This document shows, one piece after another, positions 1-13,700 of a DNA stretch of 64,000 nucleotides. The position numbers and the translations under genes are program-made. Numbering within the stretch: position 1 is the first letter of the stretch; every line of letters starts with the position of its first letter. Source of the stretch: Sorex araneus (Eukaryota; Chordata; Mammalia; Eulipotyphla; Soricidae); contig NC_073307.1 of NCBI RefSeq assembly GCF_027595985.1, forward strand, positions 45,610,594 to 45,674,593, in the 5' to 3' direction. The notes beneath the pieces are model-generated. The model saw nothing but the letters and a program-made list of their open reading frames with translations, did no database searches and was not told the origin of the DNA.

Positions 1-364
1 AAAATAAATAAATACTATATTGTAGTTATATAAACCATTAGATTGATTGATTAGAAATTCCCACGTTTACAATCTATATTAATATATTTATAAATATCAG
101 TATTTATGTAATGTCAATAATATAATAAAGCATGATACATAATATAGTACATAAATATGAAATATAAAATTCACTTATTTAAATTTCTACCATACCAAAT
201 AGTAGAATTTTCAAAACCCAGAGCCAAATTTAAAGGTTTAGAATATAATCCCAAACATTAGGAAACCTGGGTACAAATCTCTCTTGGATTTTGATGAGGA
301 TGGGGATTCAAATTTTTAGACTCCCAAAAGAAATACCAACCTTGATTTTTTGCTTGTTTTATTT

Positions 365-573
365 TGTCTGGACCACATCCAGTACCACTTAGAGTTTACT
401 CCTGGCTCTGTGCTCAGACATCACTCTTGGTGGTACGAAGTGGGCACTGATATGCAGGGTTCAGGGGAACTGATAGATAACCCCGGGGATCAGAACAACT
501 TCTGTTGTGTGTTTTCTAGTGCACCTAATGTGAGACAAGCACTTTAACTCCGTACTATCTCCCTACCCAGATT
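365..573 (-). repeat. Old SINE-A copy
   Basis: Diverged minus-strand SINE-A: actcctggctctgtgctcag and a degraded tRNA-like head ending near ctatctccctaccc are recognisable. Confidence 0.55.
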
Positions 574-674
574 TATTAATCTTGATGGCCTATTTCTCTA
601 AGGTGGAAAGTGAAAGAAACTTAGAGTCTATGATTTCCACCAATAAATTTAATAAGGATTATCAGTTAAGGAAA

Positions 675-926
675 CACTGTAATACTGTAGCACTGTAGTC
701 CCATTGTTCATCGATTTGCTCGAGCGGGCACCAGTAACATCTCCATTGTGAGACTTGTTACTGTTTTTGGCATATCGAATATACCACGGGTAACTTGCCA
801 GGCTCTGCCGTGCAGACGGGATACTCTCAGTAGCTTGCTGGGATCTCCAAGAGGGATGGAGGAATCGAACCTGGGTCGGCTGCCTGCAAGGAAAATGCCC
901 TACCCACTGTGCTATCGCGCCAGTCC
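675..926 (-). repeat. SINE-B, near full length
   Basis: Minus strand: the tail repeat gtagcactgtag lies on the left and the tRNA-like head (reverse of ggactggcgcgatagcac) ends on the right. The body is well preserved. Confidence 0.85.
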
Positions 927-976
927 AGAAATATTAAGAAAACAAAATACATAAAAATTATCCGCAATGAAAACAA

Positions 977-1150
977 GCTGAGCCTGAGAGATAGTATAAC
1001 TGGTAAGGTGCTTGCCTTGCACAGGGTCAACCCCAGTTTGCTCCCCAGCATCCCCCTGGTGTTTCCCCCACCCCTGCCCTGAGCCTCAAGTCATAATACT
1101 GATGAGTTTAGTGTTCCTTAGAGCAGAGCAGATGTGGCGTAAAAGCTCCC
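977..1150 (+). repeat. Old SINE-A copy
   Basis: Starts gcctgagagatagtataact, then the ggtgcttgccttgcac head; the body is strongly diverged with a C-rich stretch. Confidence 0.5.
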
Positions 1151-1662
1151 CCCTCAAAAAAAATAGATTAAACATTAAAAAAAATAAAGTAAGCATAATT
1201 CTATTTGTAATAGTTCATATCATTCTTGACTTGATCCAAGTCAAGATCAAGAGACTTTCAAATATTAAGTCTCACAGATTTTTCTATGATGCACATTGGT
1301 AACATAGGAATAGGATCTTGGCTACTATATTTTGTTGAGTTGTTGATGGAACTCCATGGTAGTTTTCCTATATTTAATAATCTTCATAGATTTGAAAGCA
1401 ATAAAAATCTAATTTTTAGGAAATATTTTCCTAGCCTCAAAGTTCCTTCCTAGATTCTTTATCTTTTATATAAATGCCCTAAGTAGCATATAAGATATTT
1501 AATAGTTTGACATTGTTATAAATATTATTAATTCTGTTATAACTATTATTAATTCACATTATTGAGCATCTTACCCAAACCATTTAGCTATGATGTTCTT
1601 TGACTACAAATCCTTGACGCATACATTAGGTTAAAGTAAAGTAATTGCTTCTCTTTTTAAAG

Positions 1663-1790
1663 GCTCTGTGCAAGGACTATGAAAGCCAGGTGAGGAATGG
1701 AAGACTTTATTGTACACGGGAGAGTGACCCAATCCGTGGCCCGGATGGCAAGATGCACGGCAACAGATGTGCCCTGTGTGCTGAAGTCTT
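1663..1790 (+). CDS. SPINK5: SPINK5 exon: LEKTI domain 4, Kazal part
   Basis: Reads [20 protein letters not shown], then [22 protein letters not shown]. Four Kazal cysteines, predicted P1 Arg in CTRE. Enters in phase 0 and ends on TT before the donor gtgagt. Very close to human domain 4, which fixes the domain numbering for the window. Confidence 0.95.
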
Positions 1791-4700
1791 GTGAGTATGG
1801 TGTGGTTTGCTCACGGAGACTCCAAGGGAAGAGGGATGAAACGATGCAATTAAGTGAGAAGTGTTGGAGTGGTAGATTTATTGACAATTCTGTTTGATTC
1901 TAATTTATTAAGGGTTCATAAGTTGATTTGTACTAGGCCTCTAGAACCCTTTGCTATTTTTCTACCAGCCCATACATGATTTTTCTAACATGAAGATGTG
2001 AAGTACCCATACTCATCCTTTTCTTTCCCTTATTTCTTATAGCAAAAGGCGTTTTTTAAGAGAAAACAATGAGGCAAATAAAAACCCTAGAGAGTCTGAA
2101 GAAAGAGCTAACGATAGAAGAGAAATTAAGGTGAGGATTAGTTTAATAATTCTGGTGATTTGTGGTATAGTGTTTGTGCATTTTATTCTAGAATGTGTTA
2201 TCAATATCGCTTCATTCACTTTTACCAATGGTGGGAAACAAATAGTTTGCAATAATTTTATAACACTTAGATGGGACTACAACATTAATTTCTGTATAGA
2301 GTAAATTTATCAAGTCATTTTAGCAAAATAGTTCTACTCTTTTAAATCAAGTTCACCTTGATTTAATCAAAAATACTACCTGAATTAAAAAGTTAATATA
2401 TTTCCTTCAAAGATATAACTGTTCCCTTTAGGTCAGTTTTTATTTTAAAAATAATAGAAATGTGGGGCTGGAGCAATAGTACAGCAGGTAGAGCATTTGC
2501 CTTGCATGCGGCCAATCTGGATTCGATTCCCAGCATCCCATATGGTCCCCTGAGCACTGCCAGAAGTAATTCCTGAGTGCAAAGCCAGGAGTAACCCCTG
2601 TGCATCGCCGCTTGTGACCCAAAAAGCAAAAATAAGTAAATAAATCACTGTTCACTGTCATCCCATTGCTCATCGATTTGTTTGAGCGGGCACCAGTAAT
2701 GTCTCTCATTGAGAGACTTACTGTTACTTTTTTTTTGCATATCCAATATGCACGGGTAGCTTGCCAGGCTCTGCTGCATGGTCTCAATACTCTTGGTAGC
2801 TTGCCTGGCTCAAATAAATCAATAAATGTAAAAGTTTAATATTATCTTTAAAAATCATGTGTAGCACTGTCACTGTAGCACTGTCATACCATTGTTTAAT
2901 TTGCTCGAGCGGGCACCGGTAATGTCTCCACTGTGAGACTTGTTGTTACTGTTTTTGGCATATCAAATGTGCCGCAAGTTCTGCCGTGTGGGCGGGACAC
3001 TCTCGGTAGCTTTTGGGGCTCTCGGAGAAGGATGGAGAAATCAGTCAACCGAGTGCAAAGCAAACGCTCTACCCTCTGTGCTATTGCTCCAGTCAAAAAA
3101 AAAAAATCATATGACTTTCATTTTTTAACCATCTTTGCATTAGTCATCTTCTTTTGTTTCTATTGCTACTCTTTTAGTTTAGACATATAGTAATTTTTTT
3201 CTTATTTCCTTGCATTGATGCATTAGCATCATACTTCCTGGTTTGTATACTTCTAGTCAATGTCATTTTTAAGCTTTAAGATTCCATTTATCACCCACAT
3301 TGTTTTCAGTAATGTAGGAAATATGTTTATGAGCCATTGACACTATGAAAATCCTGTATTTGAAAGTATTATACAGTATAATTAAGTCACCTTCTGTTTT
3401 CATGCAACTCCATCTTATTGGATTTATTTCAGCTGCCCTATTCTTTTTTATTCTAGTTTTAAAGTAGTTTTAAGTTTAGTTTTAATGTGAGCCTCAACCA
3501 TGCTTTCATTTCCAATTCCTTTATTCTTCTCTTCCCATGCCTTTCTTCATTTTTTCCTCCTTTTACTTATTTTAATTGAAATAAGTATCCTCCACATATC
3601 TGAATAGGCAATGTTTTTCATTCAAAAGTTTTATTGTGCCTTTCCCTGCTATAAATGTCCATTTTTCACTTTCTAACAGCACAGTACAAATTCCTTTCAA
3701 AACATAATAGTTTGCTTTTGATTTACCTTTGAAGCATCCTTTTTGACACCACCCCAAGTCTTCTCTTTACCCAGCTAATTTTTTAGCAAGTATAGAGAAT
3801 CACAAAATGGCATGCTCATTTGTGTTTATATACCTTTGCATGCTATAATTTCTTTCATAAGACCTCTTACCAGATTCTTTTCAAGAGCAGATATTCAACA
3901 TACGACTCAGATGGAAACTCTTTGTTGCTTTTTTTTTTTTTTTTAATTTTTAGACCATGCTCTTTGATGTTCAGGGGTAAATCCTGGCTCTATGCTTGGG
4001 AATTACTCCTGGTGATGCTTGGCAGAGCACATGGAATTCTGGGGATGAGACCTGGACCAACATGTGCAAGGCAAATGCTCTACCCACTGTACTATCTCTC
4101 CAAGTCTGACCTTTCCTTTGTGTGAATACAGACTTTACTCAGGCCGGTTATATCCCTTGCTTTTTAACACTGCAATTAGTTATCTTTTCTATGTGACTGA
4201 TGAAATATATAAATCACATAATAATTATAGCCTATTAAGTTAGTACATTTATTTTATTTTTACTTATTTATTTTTTTGGTTTTTTAAATTTTATTTATTT
4301 GAGTTATTTTATTTTATTTATTTGAGTTTTGGGGTCAAATCTGGCGATGCACAGGGGATACTCCTGGCTCTGCAGTCAGGAATTTCTCCTGGCAGTGCTC
4401 AGGAGATTATATGGGATGCTGGGATTCGAACATGGGTTGGCCGCGTGCAAGGCATATGCCCTACCCGCTGTGCTATGGCTCCAGCCCCAAGTTAGTACAT
4501 TTATTGAGCACTTAAATCAATGAATATGAATAGGAGTAAAATTATTGCAAAATTTTTAAATGGCCCAAATTCTAAGAGTTTTATTTTTATCTGCAATGTC
4601 TCTTTCAATATCTTCAAAAAAGAGAGCATAAAATTTATAAATTTACAAAACAGGTAACTACATACAAACTATTGTATTTTTATTATCCAGAAACTCTGCA

Positions 4701-7700
4701 GTGAATATGAGAATAATGCAAGGAATGGAATGTTTTATTGTACCAGAGAAAGTGACCCTGTCCTTGGCCCAGATGGGAAAATGCATGGCAACTTGTGTTC
4801 CATGTGTCAAGCCTTCTAGTGAGTATTGAGTTGTAGAACAGCAAGGAAAGAAGGAATCATATAGTCTATTAGAGCCTGCTGTTTTATAGATAGAATAACT
4901 GCGACTCAGAAATTAAAGACATAGAGAAGAAAATAGAAAAGTGACATAGAAACAAAAAAGTGGGTGTGTAAGTTGTACTGGTAATATATATGAATGACAG
5001 AAATAGTAAAAGACTAAGTGTATTTTAGTCCAAAAGTGTTTGGTTTCCCCTGTTATTCATTCTTTTAGCAGTGTACATTCTGACAAATATAAGCTTGTGC
5101 AAATATCAATATCTCCCTCACTGCTGAGGCTTTGTGTATATATATACATACATACAAACACACATATGTATATATGTGTGCATGTGGCTGGGAAAGAGAC
5201 CGTATATAAATTTTTTCTATTAGTCATAGCCACCTCACCTTCCACAGAGATTAGTGATTGCATTTAAACCTGAATGCAGTGACTGCTTCATGAGAGGAGG
5301 GGAGAAGGCAGGTGGGATAGAGAAAGGATCACTGAGAAAATGATGGCTAGAGGAACCAGTCGGGATGGGAGATATGTGCCAAAAGTAGATAACGGACCAA
5401 ACATGATGACCTCTCAGTGTCTGTGTTGCAAGCCATAATGCCCAAAAGTAGAGAGAGAGTATGGGGAGTATTGTCTGCCATGGAGGCAGGGGGAGGGTGG
5501 GAAAACGGGGGTATACCAGGGATATTGGTGGTGGGAAATGTGCACTGGTGGAAGAATGGGTGTTTGATTATTGTGTGATTATAACCCAAACATGAAAGCT
5601 TGTAACTATCTCATGGTGATTCAATAAAATTCAAAAAGAAAAATAAAACTGAATGCAAAAATTAATTAAAGTTCCCCATGAAACAACCATAAATCTCTTT
5701 AAAATTATAAGTAAATATTATTTTATATAATGTGGTCCTTCTGAATGATTTTGAACCGAAAACTTTAAATCTGAAACTACATTCATTTTTTTCTGGCTGA
5801 ACTCAAATTTAGTAATTAAATTTAGAATCCGTGGCTATTTGGTTGACATTCCTATATGGTCAAAATATCATCAATTATCTGAATACACCAGAACTGCCAC
5901 TATATAAAGCAAATATAAACTGATTTTGGTATCAGTATATATAAATTATTTTGTCTTTAGATAACACAGTAAATGTAAGCAATATATTTACATTGGATGA
6001 AGAAAATCATGGTATACAGTTTAAATCCACATAGCATATGAGAAGAGAACTGCAATTGTAACCAGATCTTGAGCCTTCAAATAAAGTTCTTGACCTTTTC
6101 TCCTCTCTGGGGAACAATGGGTGCAATTAGTATGCTTTATTAGGACCACCAAGTTCCTCGAGGCATTATGTAAACATTAAGGCTTTATTGTTTAATGTAT
6201 TTTGGGGTATTTTTTGTTTTATCTTTAGTGGCACTCATAAAGGAAGTGAGTGTCTTTATGTGAGGCAAGAAAGAGAGATTATGTTTAGAAATCAAGTTTA
6301 TAGATCCATGATTTCCCCCTTTCTTTCAAGGCCTACTTGAAGAAAGGTCAAACAGTCCTTCATAGATTAGCATATTAGAAATTCAGCAATGTGAAGATCT
6401 CAGTGCTGGTGGTTAACCTGTTCATTTTCTCTTTCTTTCAGTCTAGCAGAAGCTGCAGCAAAAAAACTGAGTGAAGCAAGATGGAGAAGAGAATCTGGAA
6501 AAGAACCTTCACAGTCTGTGAGTGGAATCTATTCAATACATCTACTTAGTACTGCCATGTGAAAACACAGTAAGGGACGTAAAGACTAGACAACTTTCTG
6601 TAAAAATTTGCAGAAAAATCAGATCTCTTCCCTCCATGACATTGAGGACAATGACTCAGGAACTTGGTCAGTGCAGTGACCAATTCTGAATTGCAGCTTA
6701 AAAACCTGAAATCTAGTTCCAGCTCCATCCTTGTAGATGGTGTGAGCTTCTGCTCACTGTTTTCCAGAGAAATCAAACGTATGTTTTTCACATAGGAGTG
6801 TTTGGAACTTCGCATCTAAATTAGGATTAAAAATCTTTTATTTCTAGGGCTGGAGCGATAGCACAGCGGGTAGGGCATTTGTCTTGCATGCGGCCGACCC
6901 AGGTTGGATTCCCAGCATCCCATATGGTCCCCTGAGCACTGCCAGGAGTAACTCCTGAGTGCAAAGCCAGGAGGTAACCCCTGTGCATTGCCGGGTGTGA
7001 CCCAAAAAGAAAAAAAAAGTTAAAAAAATCTTTTATTTAACCAAAAAGTCATAATAATGGGCTGGAGCGACAGCACAGTGGTTGGGCATTCGCCTTTCAT
7101 GCAGCCGCTGACCGAATTCGATTCCTCCGCCTCTCTCAGAGAGCCTGGCAAGCTACCGAGAGTATCGAGCCTTCGAGGCAGAGCCTGGCAAGCTACCTGT
7201 GCGTATTGGATATGCCAAAAACAGTAAAAATAAGTCTCTCAATGAGAGACGTTACTGGCGCCCGCTCGAACAAATCAATAAGCAATGGGATGACAGTGAC
7301 GTAATAATATTCACCACTAAAATGTTACAACCTTCATTCATATAGCCCCATGTAAATAATTATAATTTGATGTTTAGTTGATAAAAGTCTCTATGAATTT
7401 ACCTCTAAGTTTTATCCTTTAGCCAATCAGCCTCATTTAAAAAGTTGGGATTAAGTTTCAAATACCAACCAAATCACTATTCTGTTCTGCTTAAATCCCA
7501 TAAACTGCTCATCAACTACTGAACCCATTTTGGTCCCTCTATCTCATTATTTGGCTCTTTACCTTATCTAAGAAGTTCATGCTCTGCTTTATGTCCACTT
7601 TCCTTTCTGTGTTTTCCAGCTTGTTTTATTTTAACAACCTGTACACTCATCTCACAATCCTTTTCTTACCCAGGAAAATGCTATATACTTTTCAAAATCT

Positions 7701-10700
7701 CACTCAAATTATTCTTGTTTCCTAACATCTTCTCTAAACTTCCAAAATCTAGGTTTCAGGATCCCAACCTCGGACTTGTTAGATTTTCTTATATTTATTT
7801 ATATTTATTTTACCCTATTTATATATATTTATGTTTATTTTACCATGCTTTTATTATACTGGTAGAAACTTATTTGTCTCTTTTATTATATTTTAAATCC
7901 TGTTATGTCTTATTTGTTTCCTTCTCTCAGAAAATGAGTTTATTGAATTGAATTTTGCATCTCAGAGAAACACAGCTAAAATTCAATACAACATGATTTC
8001 TGATGAAATAGATGTTTCAGGCTTTCTTTTGAGGGATGAAAATCAAGTGCCCAGTTTATTTATCTTGGCAGGAGCGCTGCAGTATTTACCGTAAATATCT
8101 GAAGAATGGAAAGCTCCACTGCCACAGAAAGAGTGCTCCCAACCAGAACTCAGAAGGAATAATGAGTAGTGACACCTGCTTCAAGTGTGCAGCCTTCTTG
8201 TGAGTAGAACTGCTAGGGAAACTAGGGAAGATTTTGACCCCTGTTTCATTGTTGTTTTTTAAGTTTTATTACATTTTATTTCCTGAGGATTTTTCTATCA
8301 GTATTTTTACGGTACATTCTTTATGTAATGCCATAATGATTAAGAATAATTCTATTATCATTCTTATCAAAGAATAATTCTAGCATATTAATCACTAGGT
8401 GAATTTGTATGGTAGGGTCAAAGTGATGTATGAAATTGTCTGAAATCACTTCAATCTGAATAGTATGGGTATCAGTCAGTTCTTATCTATGATATAAGAG
8501 AGGATTTTAAGTATCAATAGCTGGGCCAAAGCAACAGTACAGTGGGTAGGGCACTTATTTTGCAAGTGGTTGACCTGGGCTCAATCCCAGACACCACATA
8601 TCATTCCCTGAACCCCAACAGGAGTGATCATAGAGCACTGCCAGGCCTGGCCCCCCCAAAATACAAATTATCAATGACTAAGGTCTGGTGAGGTTTACTT
8701 TCCTCAGGTGTTTTTGCCAACTCATACAGCTCTGGTGAGGTCTGCTTTATACTCTTCACCTCTCAATTTCTTCCTGAGCCAAGATTTTCCTTCCAAGTAC
8801 TAACCACCATCCATAAGTATAAAAGTATGCATGTAGTTATTTAATATTCCTATTTTCTACTACATGGGCTGGAGCGATAGCACAACGGATAGGGCATTTG
8901 CCTTGCATGCGGCCCACCTGAGTTCGGTTCCTCCATTCCTCTCTGAGAGCCCGGCAAGCTACTGAGAGTATCCCGCCAGCACGGCAGAGCCTGGCAAGCT
9001 CTCCGTGGCATATTCTATATGCCAAACACATAAACAACAAGTCTCACAATGCAGTTATTAGTGGTGCCTGCTTGAGCAAATTGATGAGCAATGGGACAAC
9101 AGTACTACAGTGCAGATTATTATTACCTGAAAGGAATTACCTGGACAACCCACAGTTCAAGTTAATTTTTACACTTTTTGCGTTCAAGTATAGGCTCACT
9201 TTTGTGTTTATTTTTTGTATACACTGCACTGTCATCTCGTTGCTCATCGATTTGCTCGAGCGGTCACCAGTAATGTCTCCATTGTGAGACTTGTTATTGT
9301 TTTTGGCATATTGAATACGCCACAGGTAGCTTGCCAGACTCTGCCGTGTGGGCAAGATACTCTCAGTAGCTTGCCAGGCTCTCTGGGAAGGGCAGAGGAA
9401 TTGAACCTGGGTCGGCTGCGTGCAAGACAAACGCCCTACCCTCTGTGCTATCGCTCCAGCCCCTTACTTGTATTCACTTAGTGTGGAAAATGTATTTCAA
9501 GGTAATTCCTAAATAAAGATTTATAAAAAATATGCCCTCTCTGATTTACTAAGATTTAAAATATACAGTGGTGGAAGAGTCACAGCATTAAAATATCTAA
9601 GTTTGGGGTCTGAGAAATAGTATAGAGGTAAGGTGCTTGTTTTTCCTCACAGATTGATCTGGGTTTTCAATCCCAAATATCCATGTCGTCTGCCACTGAC
9701 ACCTGGAGTGATACCTGAGTGTAAATCCAGGCATAAACCCCGAGTACAGATGGGTGTAGCCCCCAAACCAAAGGAAATAAATAAACAATTACAATATCTA
9801 ATTAGTAAAGCTGGTTAATAATCAGAGACACAGTTGTGAGTATTGGGAGATTATGTTTGGACCTAGTAATGAGAATAGGACAAAACTGCTTCAGGAATGC
9901 TGGCTTGCTTGTGTAGGAGTTGAATGCCTGTTTAGAGGAGACTAAAGGATATGTCTCCCTGAACAAGATCTGTGGAAGCAGTGAATGTGGAACACATTTG
10001 ATGGAAGTCAAAATAATAATTATAATTATGATAATGGTAGTACAGAAGGCACATTTGTTAAATGAGCATAATAGGCAAAGAGATTTTCTAACTCATTCTT
10101 TACACCCACCAACAATAAAAATGACTTCTTCATTACCACAAGTTATAAATAAAAAAGAATTCGTGGCTGTTATAAAGGAGGATGCAGATATCAGCATTGG
10201 AAATAGAGAAAATAGTATAATTTCTTACTGTTTAGTGTAGAAAGTACATTATAAAACATTATCAGCTGATGTTGGAGCACATACCTGCATTTAGTCTTCT
10301 GTCTTCTTTTTTTTTTTTTTTTTACCTTTATTACTTTCAGGGACAAAGCAACAATTCTGCCATCTAGTGGTCAGTTCTGATACTTCCATTAATAATTTTT
10401 CACTACGGAAAGGCAATGATTTTTAAATATTTTAAATATTTTTGCTAATTTAGACTCAAGCCCTGAATTATGAGAAACTCCACAATGATGGAGCAATTTC
10501 AGTTTTTTTCACTGACAAAAATATTCTTTTTCAGAAATAAAATTTATTTATCTCTTATTTTACCTCTTAATTTATGGGTTTGTCAGCAGAAACAACTGAC
10601 TCTGGAGAATTAGTTTTGCATCTATAGTCAATTTTGCACAGTTATATAACATAGTTAAATAATATTTTCACAATTTTAAAAGGTCTGAAAAGTTATTGAG

Positions 10701-13700
10701 GAATAAATTCACAAATTCACTTTTTCTGTTTGATGTGATTGTCTTGTAGATGCAATTATTCTATAATTACCCAGCCCACTAAACTTGATTTCAAATATTA
10801 GGTTATCTAAAGTTAAACTAAGGTCAATGCTTCCATATCAATACCATCACATGACTATTATTTATGGTGCCAAGGATGCAATCCAGGACCTCACATGTGC
10901 ATGTGATGTGTTCTACTTCTTAGCCACACCCCTGACCTACTTTGGAGACCTATTTTCAATGCTGATGAGAGCAAACATTGAAATCACTTTCATCAATGTT
11001 TTTATTATGTTCATCGAATTGGTTTACGTATATAATCTTTTTTAACATTTGCAACAATCCTGTGAGAAAAATATTCTTATAATCCCAACCTTTCCCCATT
11101 TAAAGATGAGAAATGCATGGAACAGTTAAGATATATTTTATTTGTAGGACTGGAGAAATAATACAGTGGGTAAGGCACTCCCCTTGCAATAGGCTGGCCC
11201 TAACTCAAGTCCTGTCACCCCCATATAGTCCTCCAGGATTACCAGGAGTGATCCCTGAGCACAGAGCCAGGTTTAAGTCCAGAGCACTGCTGATACACAC
11301 CTCTCCCCCATGCAAAAAATACAAAAATAAATAGATATTTCTTACATTCTTCAGGCAAACTGTATCACTGTCACCTCGTTGTTCGTCAATTTACTTGCGC
11401 GGGCACCAGTAAGGTCTATTACACTCAGCCAGTAAAGTCTATTACACTCAGCCCAGAGATTTTAGCAGCTTCTCCTTACTCGTTTTTCCCAATGATTGGA
11501 GGAATTTTTTCAGGCTCAGGGGAATGAGACCTATCCTTACTGTTTTTGGCATATCGAACACACCAAGAGTAGCTTGCCAGACTCTGCCGTGTGGGCGGGA
11601 TACTCTCAGTAGCTTGCCAGTCTCTCCAAGAGGTATGCATATATCTGTTATTGTATTTGGGATATAAATACGCCCCGGGAAGCTTGCCAGGCAAACTGAA
11701 CTAAGAATATTTTCTCTCAACTACCATATTATACTGTCTCCCAGAGCCAAATATTACCATTCCATAGAGTGACTGAAGATGTGAAAAAAATAACAAATAA
11801 ATCCTTATTGCACTCAAATTACTAACAACTTAAATAAGTGGGGTCTTTAATTAAGAACTTTCTTTTGAATACACTACTCATAAAGTGAGATGAACCATAG
11901 TGATTTTTATTATCCAAGAAAACTACAAATTACAATGAGCAAATGTTTTTGGTTACTCAAGAATAGTCAGAATAATAAATGATCAGTCTGTGAATGTTAA
12001 GGATGTCTACTGAATTAAGGTCTATTTTTTCTCATGTTTCTACCCCTTTTCCTTCTAGTCAACAAGATAAAAGAGCAAGATCAAAGGCTAAGAGAGAAGC
12101 AGCAGAGGTAATTTTCTCCGTAATGCTCATGCCATGTCCTGATATTTTCTCTCTAAAAGAGCATTCTAGAGATGCCATTAGCAGTTATCAAATAACTCCG
12201 CTAACTAAAATGTAGATTTCTAAACTAACTAAATTTCATATTTTACTATAAAAAACATCAAATCATAGCTGAACATTAGGTCAACATATCTGAAAAAAGA
12301 GCCTTTCTCCTTCACAACCACTGTACAATTCTTCTTAACTACTAGTTCAAATTTTGAAGAATTTAATTTTTGTATCATAATAGCACAGCGGGTAGGGCCT
12401 TTGCCTTGCACGTGACCAATCCGAGTTCGATTCCTCCGTCCCTCTCGGAGAGCATGGTAAGCTACCGAGAGTATCCTGCCCACACGGCAGAGCCTGGCAA
12501 TCTACCCGTGGCATATTCGATATGCCAAAACCAGTAACAACAAGTCTCACAATGAAGACATTACTGGTGCCCACTCAAGCAAATTGATGAGCAGTGGGAG
12601 GACAGTGCTACAGTGCTACAGTTTTCCTGTTAGACTTTTAGGCCAGAAATAAACAAAGGAAACTTTTAATCTGAAAAGTGGTCTGAGTGATTAGATTTTG
12701 ACAATTCAAATTTTTATTTCTATTCTACAAAAACTTACTATGTATACGCTACCCTCCCTATTTTACTTTCATTGGATTTCTGGTAGACATCAATTGTCAA
12801 AATCCATTTTTGCAATTGACTAATTTTCATTGATACAACTTACAGCTATTATTTCAGATAGGGAACAAAATCTGTTTTATGTTAGTTCAATTCAGAAAAT
12901 AAATTCTGCATATGTTGTCATATTTTATCTCCATCACCAACCACCTATGTAGGAAGGATGTACTACTAACAGTATCTCTCCTGATTAATAATTATTATGA
13001 AAATTCTTTGGCTTTTTAATTATACTATGATTTTTTTTTTGCTTTTTGGGTCACACCCGGCGATGCACAGGGGTTACTCCTGGCTCTGAACTCAGGAATT
13101 ACTCCTGGTGGTGCTCAGGGGACCATATGGGATGCTGGGAATCAAACCCGGGTCAGCCGTGTGCAAGGCAAACACCCTACCCACTGTACTATTGCTCCAG
13201 CCCTTATACTATGATCTTTTAATAGATTATTAAAACATTTGTAATTTTATAGATAATTATTATATTTCTATAGCTGTTTGTATATTATAATTTTATAAGT
13301 ACATAACAAAATATCTCTATATAGATGCTGGATTACTCTCAAATAGTAGCTACATGTAAGGTCACTTTCATTTCTTCTATTTTCCTAACAATAATTGAAA
13401 AATAAAAGCTTGCTAATTTGGGATAAATTTGATAGAGGTTAAAATATTAAGGTGTAATATAAATATTAAAGGTGATGCGTTTGCTTTAAAATGGCTCACT
13501 TTTTGGGCTGGAGCAATAGCACAGCGGGTAAGGCATTTGCCTTGCATGTGGCCGACCCGGGTTTGATTCCTCCGCTCCTCTCAGAGAGTCCGGCAAGCTA
13601 CTAAGAGTATCCCATCCATACGGTAGAGCCTGGCAAGCTCCCAGTGGGGTATTCAATATGCCAAAAAACAGTAACAACAAGTCTCACAATGGAGACGTTA

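Larger units (their letters stand above)
1..1662 (+). other. SPINK5 intron before domain 4 exon
   Basis: No Kazal-like exon is visible, so this is read as the 3' part of the intron separating domain 3 from domain 4. It carries three SINE copies (listed separately); 1160-1650 is AT-rich with nothing recognisable. The acceptor is a short pyrimidine run ending in aaag at 1662. Confidence 0.7.

Noticed and set aside
6847-7019. tRNA gene candidates in SINE heads
   Set aside because: A and B boxes are present, but the heads lack a complete cloverleaf and acceptor stem and recur dozens of times as SINE copies.
9920-10240. 106-codon open frame as a missing SPINK5 exon
   Set aside because: No Kazal cysteine pattern, no consensus donor in a suitable phase and a strongly AT-biased composition.
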